Shown here: positions 8,135-15,704 of the stretch, one piece after another
How the letters are laid out: each line of letters begins with the position of its first letter
Position numbering within the stretch: the first letter of the stretch is position 1
Assembly (NCBI RefSeq): GCF_000685965.1
Contig: NZ_JMLE01000028.1
Coordinates: 1 to 57,708 of the forward strand
Direction: 5' to 3'
Length of the DNA: 57,708 nt
Source: Arthrobacter sp. UNC362MFTsu5.1
GTDB taxonomy: Bacteria; Actinomycetota; Actinomycetes; Actinomycetales; Micrococcaceae
The notes under the pieces: generated by a model
The model's database searches: none
What the model was told of the DNA's origin: nothing
Seen by the model: only the letters and a program-made list of their open reading frames with translations
Made by a program: the position numbers and the translations under genes

Positions 8135-8767
8135 ATGACTGACATCACGATCATCGGCACCGGCAACATGGCGGCAGCGATCGCCGCCCGCGCAGCCAGC
8201 GCCGGCCGCAGCATCCAGATCCTTAGCCGGGATGCAGTGGCCGCGTCCGCCCTGGCGTCCGGGACGAACGCCTCCGCCGGAACAACCGGCCAGGAAATTG
8301 AGGGCAGCATTGTTGTCCTTGCAACCCACTTCGAGGTGTCCAGGGACATCGTCGGCCACTACGGCGAGGCGCTCAATGGCAAGACGATCGTGGACGTCTG
8401 CAACCCTGTGGACACGGAAACCTTCGACTCCCTGACCGTGCCCGCCGGGAGCTCCGCGGCAGAGGAACTCCAGGCGCTGGTTCCCGGCGCGACCGTGGTT
8501 AAGGGCTTCAACACGGTCTTCGCCTCCACGCTGGCTGCCGGTGAAGTGGCCGGACAGACGCTGGACGTCCTGCTGGCCGGCGATTCCGCCGACGCCAAGG
8601 CTGCAGTGGCCAGCTTCATCAATGATTCCGGTTTGCGTGCCGTCGATGTGGGGCCGTTGCGCCGCGCCCGGGAGCTGGAAGCCTTTCAGCTGCTGATCAT
8701 AGGGCTGCAGGGTGGCAACGCCCACCCTGGGTACAACTGGAACAGCGCACTGAAACTGCTTCCATAG
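8135..8767 (+). CDS. NADPH-dependent F420 reductase-like / NAD(P)-binding oxidoreductase
   Basis: The 210-residue product starts with a Rossmann motif (TDITIIGTGNMAAAIAARA) and follows the F420H2:NADP oxidoreductase-like pattern, with VVLATHFE, KTIVDVCNPVD, VKGFNTVFAS and a C-terminal region LLIIGLQG. Such proteins move hydride between NADPH and a partner cofactor; whether this one uses F420 cannot be decided from sequence. AAGGAAGCGTC precedes the ATG. It is controlled, presumably, by the divergent MarR regulator. Confidence 0.8.
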   Translation: MTDITIIGTGNMAAAIAARAASAGRSIQILSRDAVAASALASGTNASAGTTGQEIEGSIVVLATHFEVSRDIVGHYGEALNGKTIVDVCNPVDTETFDSLTVPAGSSAAEELQALVPGATVVKGFNTVFASTLAAGEVAGQTLDVLLAGDSADAKAAVASFINDSGLRAVDVGPLRRARELEAFQLLIIGLQGGNAHPGYNWNSALKLLP

Positions 8768-8818
8768 GCCCTCCCGGCCGGTGCCGGGGACTCCTCGCCG
8801 GGCCGGCGGTGAAACCGG

Positions 8819-8824
8819 TAGGCT
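8819..8824 (+). promoter_or_regulatory. -10-like hexamer suggesting a leaderless start for the YciI gene
   Basis: TAGGCT lies six bases before the ATG at 8831, exactly where a -10 box would put the transcript start on the start codon. No Shine-Dalgarno site is visible before this gene. The -35 region is poor. Confidence 0.35.
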
Positions 8825-8830
8825 GGCCGC

Positions 8831-9118
8831 ATGTACGTAGTCTCCCTGACTTACAAGGTTCCCGAAGAGATCGTCGATTTCCACCTCAAGGCGCACGTCG
8901 CGTGGCTGCAGGACGCTTTCGACCAGGGGATCTTTATTGTCGCCGGCCGGAAGATCCCCCGGACCGGCGCATTGCTGCTGTCCAACGCGGACCGCGCCAG
9001 CCTGGACGCCACGCTGGTCAAGGACCCCTTCTACACGAACGGGGTGGCGGAGTTCGACGTCGAGGAATTCCACGCCGGCAGGGTTGCTCCGGGCTACGAA
9101 AACCTCCTGGACAGCTAG
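8831..9118 (+). CDS. YciI-family protein
   Basis: The 95-residue protein is a complete YciI-like dimeric alpha/beta barrel: MYVVSLTYKVPEEIVDFHLK, the HVAWLQDAFDQGIFIVAG core with a conserved His, and the VKDPFYTNGVAEFDVEEF segment. The family has weak or unknown enzymatic roles. The stop codon overlaps that of the convergent SGNH gene at CTAG (9115-9118). Confidence 0.85.
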   Translation: MYVVSLTYKVPEEIVDFHLKAHVAWLQDAFDQGIFIVAGRKIPRTGALLLSNADRASLDATLVKDPFYTNGVAEFDVEEFHAGRVAPGYENLLDS

Positions 9119-9966
9119 TTCCCCTCAGACGCAGCTGACGGTTCCTTCTCGAGGAGTTTCTTGAGCCCGCCCTTCCGCGGGACCTTCACCGGTTGCGGCC
9201 AGCGCGGGCTGAGCCTGTCCCCGAGGGTGACGCCGCGCAGCTTGCGGCCAAAAAGAGGCAACACCCAGTCGTGCACCCAGCGCCGCTGCGCCTGTTCCCA
9301 CTCCCGCAGGCTCAGTTTCGACGGCGGTTCCCACTCCAGCGGGCTGATCTTGTGCGGCACGCCCAGCTGGTCCAGGACTTGACCGGCCAGGTATTTGTGG
9401 CCCGCTTTGGACATGTGCAGCCGGTCTGAGTCCCACATCCGCCGATCGTGGAACGCATCGAAGCACCAGTAATCCACCAGCACCGCGTTGTACCTGGCGG
9501 CGATTTCCCGGACGTGGCGGTTGTAGGCGGTGTTGCGCTTCTTGAGGGGCTCCAGGACAGCGGACACCTTGACGTCGAAACCGGTAAACAGCACCACGGT
9601 GGCACCCGTGGCTGCCAGCCGGGCCACGAGCGATTCGTACTCGGCCATGAGCGCATCCACATCGGTACCGAAATCCAGGATGTCATTGCCCCCGGCGTAC
9701 AGGGTCACCAGGGTGGGCTCCATGGCGAGCGCCGGCTCCAGCTGCTCGTCGATGACGTGCCGGAGCCTCTTGCTGCGGATAGCGAGGTTGGCGTACTCCC
9801 ACCCGGGTTCGGCCTTGGCCAGCTTCTCCGCCACCCGGTCGGCCCAGCCGCGCACGCCGTTGGGCAGCCGCTTGCTCCGGTCCCCCACGCCCTCGGTGAA
9901 CGAATCCCCCAAGGCAACAAACCGCCGTCGCCCGTTCCTGTCCGGAAGCAATGGAAATGAACCCAT
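9115..9966 (-). CDS. SGNH/GDSL-family hydrolase (second paralogue)
   Basis: This 283-residue protein has the same blocks as the one at 4886-5647: FVALGDSFTEGVGDR, the segment PNGVRGWADRVAEKL, AGGNDI, and DRLHMSKAGH. It carries about 50 extra C-terminal residues, rich in Lys, Arg and Pro (PVKVPRKGGLKKLLEKE), that could bind anionic partners. There is no signal peptide. The two paralogues lie only 3.5 kb apart and share motif wording over most of their length, so a local duplication is likely, although the intervening genes are unrelated. Confidence 0.87.
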   Translation of the reverse strand: MGSFPLLPDRNGRRRFVALGDSFTEGVGDRSKRLPNGVRGWADRVAEKLAKAEPGWEYANLAIRSKRLRHVIDEQLEPALAMEPTLVTLYAGGNDILDFGTDVDALMAEYESLVARLAATGATVVLFTGFDVKVSAVLEPLKKRNTAYNRHVREIAARYNAVLVDYWCFDAFHDRRMWDSDRLHMSKAGHKYLAGQVLDQLGVPHKISPLEWEPPSKLSLREWEQAQRRWVHDWVLPLFGRKLRGVTLGDRLSPRWPQPVKVPRKGGLKKLLEKEPSAASEGN

Positions 9967-10177
9967 CCCGGCACGATACCCAACCCAAAAAGCCGTCAGG
10001 GAAAGACGGGGTGAATCTGAGGTGACCGACCCTCGAGCCGCAACTGTTGGCTTGCTAAGGAGCGCATCGCCGACCAGAGCGGAGCAAGGCCGTCCGCGGC
10101 CGAGCGCAGCGGCGGGAGGTGTCTAAGCGACGGCAAGGTCAGCAGTGGAGGCGGACTCAGCGCGGCCGCACCAACGC

Positions 10178-11218
10178 TTAGAGCTCCGCTTTCCCCTGAC
10201 GCCAGTAGCCCATGAACGCGACCTGTTTGCGGTCGATGCCGACGTCGCGGACCAGGTAGCGGCGCATGTCCTTAATGACGCCCGCCTCGCCGGCAATCCA
10301 GGCGTAGAACGGCATGGCGCCCGCGGGCATCCCGGGGTTCTTCGTAGCAGCGATGGCCGCGGTTTCCATCCTCGCGGGCGTTTCCCAGAGGATGTCCTGG
10401 TCCACGTCCACGTCTTCCGGTTCCGGACCGGCCCCGCCGGACGCGGCCTTGATGCCCACCCAGCCCGGCTCGGGAACGGCGGCGCGGACGGCTTCCTGCA
10501 GGAGTTCGCCGTGCGGACGTGAGCGTCCGATCGAGGCGCCGCGTGCCAGCCAGGTGATTTCGACGTCGGCGTCCGACTTCAGGTCCAGGAAATCGCCGGC
10601 CTCGGGGACCTCAAGGAACGCGTGCCCGCTCATATATGCCGGAAGGCTTTCGAGGATGGCGCTGATGGCGGGAACAGCGGTCTCGTCTCCTGCCAGCAGG
10701 ACGCGCTGGGCCAGGCCCGGCCGCCATTCGATGCCGGAGTAGATCTCCGCCGTGACGCAGTGCGCGGCACGGTTGTTGGGGCCGATGATGGTGAGCGTGT
10801 CCCCGGGGTTGGCGTTCAGGGCCCAGTTGGCTGCGGGGCCGCCGTTGCCCGCGGCGTCGAAGTGCATCACGAAGTCCACGTCGATTTCGGGGTAGACGGC
10901 GTCGAGCCGTTCCTGCCTGACGGTGTAGGTTCGCATGGAGCCGCGGGTGGCCGGATCCATGGCCAGCCATTCCCGGTACCAGCCGGTCTGCTCCATCTGG
11001 AAAACAGCCAGCGGCAGCCGGGTGCCGTCGGCGGCAAGCGACGGGATCATCAGCTTCACGCGCAGGTCCAGGGTGCCGCCGTGGACACCGAAGTCGCGCA
11101 GGGAATACCCGCCGAAGGTGATGCGGCGGAAGTTGGGGCTCAGTTCCTGGACGGCGGTGACCGTCACCTCGAACGCCAGGGTCATGGATTCGGTGGTGGC
11201 AATGTCGCGGGTTTTCAT
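10178..11218 (-). CDS. Siderophore-interacting protein (NAD(P)H-dependent ferric siderophore reductase)
   Basis: The 346-residue protein belongs to the SIP/ViuB family: an FAD-binding part (about 15-150, with RRITFGG and SMRTYTVRQ) and a C-terminal NAD(P)-type part (about 160-346) with RVLLAGDETAVPAISAILE, PFYAWIAGEAGVIKDMRRYL and a final GYWRQGKAEL. It releases iron from imported siderophores by reducing Fe(III) in the cytoplasm. Its ATG overlaps the TGA of the upstream ATPase gene, so it is the last gene of the iron operon and probably shares its iron-box control. Confidence 0.92.
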   Translation of the reverse strand: MKTRDIATTESMTLAFEVTVTAVQELSPNFRRITFGGYSLRDFGVHGGTLDLRVKLMIPSLAADGTRLPLAVFQMEQTGWYREWLAMDPATRGSMRTYTVRQERLDAVYPEIDVDFVMHFDAAGNGGPAANWALNANPGDTLTIIGPNNRAAHCVTAEIYSGIEWRPGLAQRVLLAGDETAVPAISAILESLPAYMSGHAFLEVPEAGDFLDLKSDADVEITWLARGASIGRSRPHGELLQEAVRAAVPEPGWVGIKAASGGAGPEPEDVDVDQDILWETPARMETAAIAATKNPGMPAGAMPFYAWIAGEAGVIKDMRRYLVRDVGIDRKQVAFMGYWRQGKAEL

Positions 11219-12030
11219 GAAACGAGCTCCAGTTCAGTTGCAGTGGTGTGGTGCCGGCCGAGCGGAATGATCAGAGGAGTGCCGGAAACGGGATCGGGAA
11301 GCACCCTCGATTCCAGGCCGAAGACGTCCCGGACCAGGTCCTCCGTGACCACGTCAGTGGATGCACCTTCGGCGACGATCCGGCCGCCCTTCATGGCGAT
11401 CACGTGGTCCGCGTACCGCGCGGCGAGGTTCAGGTCGTGCAGGACGATGGCCACGGTGGTGCCGCGCGTGCGGTTGAGGTCGGTGACAAGGTCCAGCACT
11501 TCCACCTGGTGTGCCAGGTCCAGGTACGTGGTGGGCTCGTCCAGCAGCAGCACGTCGGTTTCCTGGGCGAGCGCCATCGCGATCCAGACCCGCTGGCGCT
11601 GGCCGCCGGACAGCTCGTCCACGTTGCGCCCGGCGAGTTCCAGCGTTTCGGTGGCCTCCAGCGCGCGCTGCACCGCGGCGTCGTCATGATCTGACCAGCT
11701 GCGGAAGAAGCCCTGATGCGGGTACCGTCCGCGTCCCACCAGGTCGCGGACGGTGATGCCGTCCGGTGCTGTGGGGTGCTGGGGCAGGAGGCCAAGGGTC
11801 CGGGCGACGTCGCGGGCGGAGCGGCTGTGGATGTCCTTGCCGTCCAGGGTCACTGCGCCCGCCGCGGGCTTCAGCAACCGGGAGAGTCCGCGGAGCAGGG
11901 TGGACTTGCCGCAGGCGTTGGCGCCCACGATCATGGTCACTTTGCCTTCGGGGATCTCCGCCTGCAGCCCGTCAACCACCGTGCGTTGGGCGTACTTGAG
12001 GGTGAGGTCCGTGGCGCGCAGAACAGCCAT
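11215..12030 (-). CDS. Iron-siderophore ABC transporter, ATP-binding protein (FepC/FecE type)
   Basis: The 271-residue ATPase has Walker A GANACGKSTLLRGLSRLL (about 36-53), ABC signature LSGGQRQRVWIAMALAQ (about 138-154), and Walker B DVLLLDEPTTYLDLAHQ. The TTYLDLAHQ wording is typical of the iron-siderophore subfamily. I place the start at the ATG 12028-12030, since AAAGGA is eight bases upstream; an ATG nine bases earlier would sit on top of that site. It lies one base after the stop of the permease gene, and its own stop overlaps the next start. Confidence 0.94.
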   Translation of the reverse strand: MAVLRATDLTLKYAQRTVVDGLQAEIPEGKVTMIVGANACGKSTLLRGLSRLLKPAAGAVTLDGKDIHSRSARDVARTLGLLPQHPTAPDGITVRDLVGRGRYPHQGFFRSWSDHDDAAVQRALEATETLELAGRNVDELSGGQRQRVWIAMALAQETDVLLLDEPTTYLDLAHQVEVLDLVTDLNRTRGTTVAIVLHDLNLAARYADHVIAMKGGRIVAEGASTDVVTEDLVRDVFGLESRVLPDPVSGTPLIIPLGRHHTTATELELVS

Positions 12031-12031
12031 C

Positions 12032-13186
12032 TCAGGCATCCTTTCGATTGGAAGTGACCAGCAGCCACAGCAGGAACGGGGCGCCCAGGGCACCGGTGAC
12101 CACGCCTACCGGCAGCACGGTGCCGTCCAGCAGCAGGGGTGCGATATTCGCCGCGAAGTAGTCCGCGGCCAGCACAATCAGTGCCCCGACGAAGGCCGAC
12201 GCCGGGAGGCTGGCTTTGGCAGTGAAGCGTCGGGCGATGGGACCGGCCAGGAACGCGACGAAGGCAACCGGCCCGGCCGCCGCCGTCGCCACCGCAGCGA
12301 GTGCCACGGCGACAACCACCACGGCCAGCCGGGTGACGCCGACCCTGATGCCGAGTCCGGCGGCGGCGTCGTCGCCGAGTTCCAGGATGCGCAGGGGCCC
12401 CGACAGCGCTGCCGCGGCGGGGATGAGGACCAGCAAGGCAAGGGCCAGGACTCCGGCGCGGTCCCAGCTCGCGGAATTGAGGGAGCCGTTCAGCCACACG
12501 AGGGCGTCGGCGGCGGTGCGGATGTCTGCACGCGTCATGAGGAAGCTCACCACGGCGTGAAGGGCGGCCGCGATGCCCACGCCCGCCAGGATCAGACGGC
12601 TGCCGGCCGCATTGCCGCGGTTTCCGCCGCCGGACCTCAGTGAGCCGCCGCGGGAGATGGCATAGATGAGCGCGGCCACACCCAGCGCGCCGGCGAGGGC
12701 GGCGCCGGAGACAACGGCCCCGGACGCGCCGAAAACAACGATGGCCGTGACGGCTGCGGCGCTGGCCCCGTAGCTGATGCCGATGACGTCCGGACTGGCC
12801 AGCGGATTGCGGAGCATGGTCTGGAAGAGGGCGCCGGCCAGGCCGAACCCGGCCCCGATCATGGTGCCGATTACCGCGCGGGGAAGCTTGTTTTCCATCA
12901 CGATGAAGCTTGCGCCGGGGATCTTCTGGCCGCCCGTGAGGTGGGCGAGCAGGATTTTGACGAAGTCGGGGATGGTCACGGTGTAGCTTCCCAGCAGCAC
13001 ACTGACGGCGAACAGGACCACGACGGCGAACGCCAGCACGGCGGTCCGGTTCACGGCGGTAGCGCGAACGGGCAGATAATGCCCTGTTTTCGCGGTTTTG
13101 AGGGCATTATCTGCCCGTTCGCGCTCGGTGCCGGGCGCGTTTTCGCCCAGTTCGCGCCCAACGGAGGCGAGGTCCGACCTACTCAC
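12032..13186 (-). CDS. Iron-siderophore ABC transporter permease (FepG/FecD type)
   Basis: The 384-residue permease of the FecCD family has about nine to ten membrane segments and family signatures KLPRAVIGTMIGAGFGLAGA, RNPLASPDVIGISYGA and GPVAFVAFLAGPIARRF. The start is GTG at 13186, overlapping the stop of the other permease (GTGA). The first 45 or so residues are a charged cytoplasmic extension (SRSDLASVGRELGENAPGTE and on). Unusually, the DNA for this extension contains a perfect 25-base inverted repeat (13061-13125). With the second permease it forms the membrane channel. Confidence 0.92.
   Translation of the reverse strand: MSRSDLASVGRELGENAPGTERERADNALKTAKTGHYLPVRATAVNRTAVLAFAVVVLFAVSVLLGSYTVTIPDFVKILLAHLTGGQKIPGASFIVMENKLPRAVIGTMIGAGFGLAGALFQTMLRNPLASPDVIGISYGASAAAVTAIVVFGASGAVVSGAALAGALGVAALIYAISRGGSLRSGGGNRGNAAGSRLILAGVGIAAALHAVVSFLMTRADIRTAADALVWLNGSLNSASWDRAGVLALALLVLIPAAAALSGPLRILELGDDAAAGLGIRVGVTRLAVVVVAVALAAVATAAAGPVAFVAFLAGPIARRFTAKASLPASAFVGALIVLAADYFAANIAPLLLDGTVLPVGVVTGALGAPFLLWLLVTSNRKDA
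13061..13125. repeat. Perfect 25-bp inverted repeat inside a permease gene
   Basis: Arms at 13061-13085 and 13101-13125 are exact reverse complements, starting AGCGCGAACGGGCAGATAAT and ending GCCCT, around a 15-base loop (13086-13100). The hairpin lies in the part encoding the N-terminal extension of the permease (ADNALKTAKTGHYLPVRA region). The outer GCGCGAACGG seed recurs near 14240 and twice near 49131-49207, so this looks like an inserted dispersed palindromic element that remained in frame. Confidence 0.9.
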
Positions 13187-14319
13187 AGTCCGGCCCCCTT
13201 CCCGCGGCGGACAAGCCACACGAAGACGGGGGCGCCCACGAGGGCCGTCATGATGCCCGCCGGGACTTCGCCGGGCAGCAGCACCACGCGGCCCAGGATG
13301 TCGGCGGAGAGCAGGAGCACCGGAGCAAGGACGAGGGAAAAGGGCAGGATCCAGCGGTAGTCGGGCCCGGTGAGGAAGCGGACGGCGTGCGGAATGACGA
13401 GTCCCACGAAGCCGATGGGCCCTGCGAGGGCGGTGGCGCCTCCGCAGAGCAGCACAATGCCCAGGGCGGTGACGCCGCGGACAAGGCCTACCCGCTGGCC
13501 GAGTCCGCGCGCGATGTCATCGCCCAGGGCCAGGCTGTTGAGGATGCGCCCCGTGGCCAGCACAATGCCGGCGCCGAGGATGAGGAAGGGCACCCCGGGC
13601 AGGACCACGGACCAGTCGCGTCCGGCAATCCCGCCCACCTGCCAGAACCGGAACCGGTCCAGGGTGTCCTGGCTCGAGACCAGGATGACGTTCATGAGCG
13701 AGTACAGGCCGGCGCTCAGGGCGGCGCCCGCCAGGGCGAGCTTCACCGGCGTCGCACCGTCCCTGCCCAGTGAGGCGACCAGGTAGACGACGGCGGCAGC
13801 TGCCGCGGCGCCGATGAACGCGAACCAGATGTAGCCGGTCAGGGAGGAGATCCCGAAAACATAAATGCCGGTGACCACGGCCAGTGCGGCGCCGGCGTTG
13901 ACCCCCATGATCCCGGGGTCGGCCAGCGGGTTGCGGGCCACGCCCTGCATGGCCGCCCCCGCCAGTCCGAGGGCACCGCCGGCGAGCAGGCCCAGGACGG
14001 TGCGCGGGATCCGTGCATGGACTACGGCGTGGTCGCCGTTGCCGGGATTGAATTGCGTGAGCGCCTGCCACACGGTTTCCAGGGGAAGCCCGCGGGCGCC
14101 GACGGCCAGCGAGACGGCAGCGACAAGAACAAGGACGACGACGGCGGCCAGCAGCCACGCGGCCTGCTTGCCTGCAGCCCGAACGGGCACCTGCGGCCCT
14201 TTGCCGGCCGCAGCTTCGGCGGCTAGCGGGGCCTCAAGTGTCCGTTCGCGCGTGGTGCCGGAAGCCGAAGGTGAGATGGCCTCACAGCCGGCGGGCGCCG
14301 TCGTCGTACCTGATGTCAT
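13183..14319 (-). CDS. Iron-siderophore ABC transporter permease (FepD/FecC type)
   Basis: The 378-residue FecCD-family permease has about ten membrane segments and signatures ARIPRTVLGLLAGGALGLAG, RNPLADPGIMGVNAGAA and GPIGFVGLVIPHAVRFLTGP. An N-terminal hydrophilic stretch of about 50 residues precedes the first membrane helix. The DNA there contains TGTCCGTTCGCGC (14239-14251), the complement of the dispersed seed seen in the other permease. The gene starts 10 bases after the binding-protein gene and overlaps the next permease by GTGA. Confidence 0.93.
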   Translation of the reverse strand: MTSGTTTAPAGCEAISPSASGTTRERTLEAPLAAEAAAGKGPQVPVRAAGKQAAWLLAAVVVLVLVAAVSLAVGARGLPLETVWQALTQFNPGNGDHAVVHARIPRTVLGLLAGGALGLAGAAMQGVARNPLADPGIMGVNAGAALAVVTGIYVFGISSLTGYIWFAFIGAAAAAAVVYLVASLGRDGATPVKLALAGAALSAGLYSLMNVILVSSQDTLDRFRFWQVGGIAGRDWSVVLPGVPFLILGAGIVLATGRILNSLALGDDIARGLGQRVGLVRGVTALGIVLLCGGATALAGPIGFVGLVIPHAVRFLTGPDYRWILPFSLVLAPVLLLSADILGRVVLLPGEVPAGIMTALVGAPVFVWLVRRGKGAGL

Positions 14320-14329
14320 GGCGGAGTGC

Positions 14330-15451
14330 TTACTTCACTTTGTCCGCTGCGCCGGCCAGCTGCGGCAGGAACGTGTCCAGCGACCACGGCAGGCTCAGGG
14401 GCGAAGAAGCGGAGATGGACAGCGTGAGCGTGTTGTCCGAGTCGGCAACCAGGGCGCCGTTCTTGATGGCCGGGATCTGGCCCAGCAGCGGGTCGGCCTT
14501 GATGGAATCGGTGGTGGCGGAGTCGGGAACCCAGGTCACGAAGATGTCCGATTCCAGCTCGTTGGCCTTCTCGGCGGACCACGGGATGAAGAACTCCTGG
14601 GAGCCCTTCGAGTTCGCCTCCACAACGGGGGCCAGCTTCATGCCGATCTCGCTGAGGAAGCGGGGGCGGTTGTCGTTGGCCGTGTAGACATTGACGCCTT
14701 CGCTCTTGGCCGGCTCCAGGTTGCCGTAGATGAAGCTCTTGTCGGCAAGCTGCGGGTACTTGGAGACCTTGTCCTTGATGGTGGCTTCGGTGTCCGAGAC
14801 GAGCTTGATGGCCTCCGCTTCCTTACCCAGGGCCTTGCCGATGATGCTGGTGGAATCCTGCCAGGAGGTGCCGTAGGCGATCTCGGGGTGGGCGACGACC
14901 GGAGCGATTTCGCTCAGCTTTTTGTAGTCCTCTTCCGTCAGGCCGGAGTAGGCGCCCAGGATGATGTCCGGGTTGAGCTTGGCGATCTCGGTGAAGTTGA
15001 TGCCGTCGGCCTCGGAGAACTGGACCGGAGCCTTCTCGGTGCCGAAGCCCGCCCCCAGCTCTTCGAGCTTGGCGTCCTTCCACGGCGTGGAGCCCTTGTC
15101 GTTGCCGCCCCATTCATTCTTGGGGACGCCCACGGGCACAACGCCGAGGGCGAGTGCGACGTCGTCATTGACCCAGGAAACCGTGACGACGCGCTGCGGC
15201 TGCGACTCGATGGTCGTTTCACCGAAGACGTGCTTGATGGTGACGGGGAACTGCGAGCTCGCGGACTGGCTGGCCGCTGCAGTACCGGTGCCGGATGCCG
15301 CCGGACCGGTGGAGCAGGCGGTGAGCGAGAGCGCGGCCGCGGCCAGAACAGCGGTTGCCTTGCCAGCGGTCTTGAGCAGCACCCGGCGGGACGGGCCGGC
15401 GGCCATGCCGCTGCGGCCGGCGCCGAGGCCGGAGAAGAGGGGGGAAGTCAC
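14330..15451 (-). CDS. Iron-siderophore ABC transporter substrate-binding lipoprotein
   Basis: The 373-residue FepB/FecB-like protein has a signal with a twin-arginine motif (SRRVLLK at about 21-27), a hydrophobic stretch and a lipobox LTAC (Cys46 or so), so it is probably a Tat-exported lipoprotein. The mature part shows the TroA-type pattern IESQPQRVVTVSWVNDDVALALG and PDIILGAYSGLTEEDYKKLSEIAPVV. It captures ferric siderophore outside the membrane for the two permeases. The GTG start (15449-15451) is preceded by AAGGAG at five bases. It is the first gene of the operon, downstream of an iron box. Confidence 0.93.
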   Translation of the reverse strand: MTSPLFSGLGAGRSGMAAGPSRRVLLKTAGKATAVLAAAALSLTACSTGPAASGTGTAAASQSASSQFPVTIKHVFGETTIESQPQRVVTVSWVNDDVALALGVVPVGVPKNEWGGNDKGSTPWKDAKLEELGAGFGTEKAPVQFSEADGINFTEIAKLNPDIILGAYSGLTEEDYKKLSEIAPVVAHPEIAYGTSWQDSTSIIGKALGKEAEAIKLVSDTEATIKDKVSKYPQLADKSFIYGNLEPAKSEGVNVYTANDNRPRFLSEIGMKLAPVVEANSKGSQEFFIPWSAEKANELESDIFVTWVPDSATTDSIKADPLLGQIPAIKNGALVADSDNTLTLSISASSPLSLPWSLDTFLPQLAGAADKVK

Positions 15452-15481
15452 GGAACTCCTTAGGTCAATGATGCGAACCTA

Positions 15482-15500
15482 AGTAAGGCTAGCCTACCCT
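15482..15500 (-). promoter_or_regulatory. DtxR/IdeR-type iron box
   Basis: The sequence AAGTAAGGCTAGCCTACCCT (15481-15500) contains the 10-base palindrome AGGCTAGCCT and resembles the actinobacterial iron box TTAGGTTAGGCTAACCTAA. It lies about 30 bases upstream of the GTG of the binding-protein gene and overlaps a TAGGCT -10-like hexamer. Iron-loaded DtxR/IdeR bound there would repress the whole uptake operon. Confidence 0.8.
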
Positions 15501-15624
15501 TCTGTGAATTAAGCAAGCTTTGCGTAACGTAATTGTCTCAATGATTGCCAGGTTGAGGAGATTACGCGAGGGCGGTGCGGCGCAATGTGAGGCGTCGCAC
15601 CCTGAATCTTCTTGAACCGAGGGG

Positions 15625-15666
15625 GTGAACAGTGGTTCACTCGTTAGAGAGTAAACGCGCGTTCAC
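15625..15666. promoter_or_regulatory. Two tandem 16-bp palindromes, likely TetR operators
   Basis: GTGAACAGTGGTTCAC (15625-15640) is a perfect GTGAAC/GTTCAC palindrome with a 4-base centre. GTAAACGCGCGTTCAC (15651-15666) is a second copy with one arm mismatch. Their centres are 26 bases apart, about 2.5 helical turns, and the second ends 38 bases before the ATG of the MFS gene. The co-transcribed TetR-type regulator is the obvious ligand. Confidence 0.75.
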
Positions 15667-15704
15667 CCCTTGTGGCCGCCTGACGCCCCGAAGGTTCCGC
15701 CCCC

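Noticed and set aside
8768..8812. GC-rich CCGGCC words after the NADP oxidoreductase gene as a terminator
   Set aside because: Pairing is possible but imperfect, without a clear stem-loop or U-tract; too weak to list.
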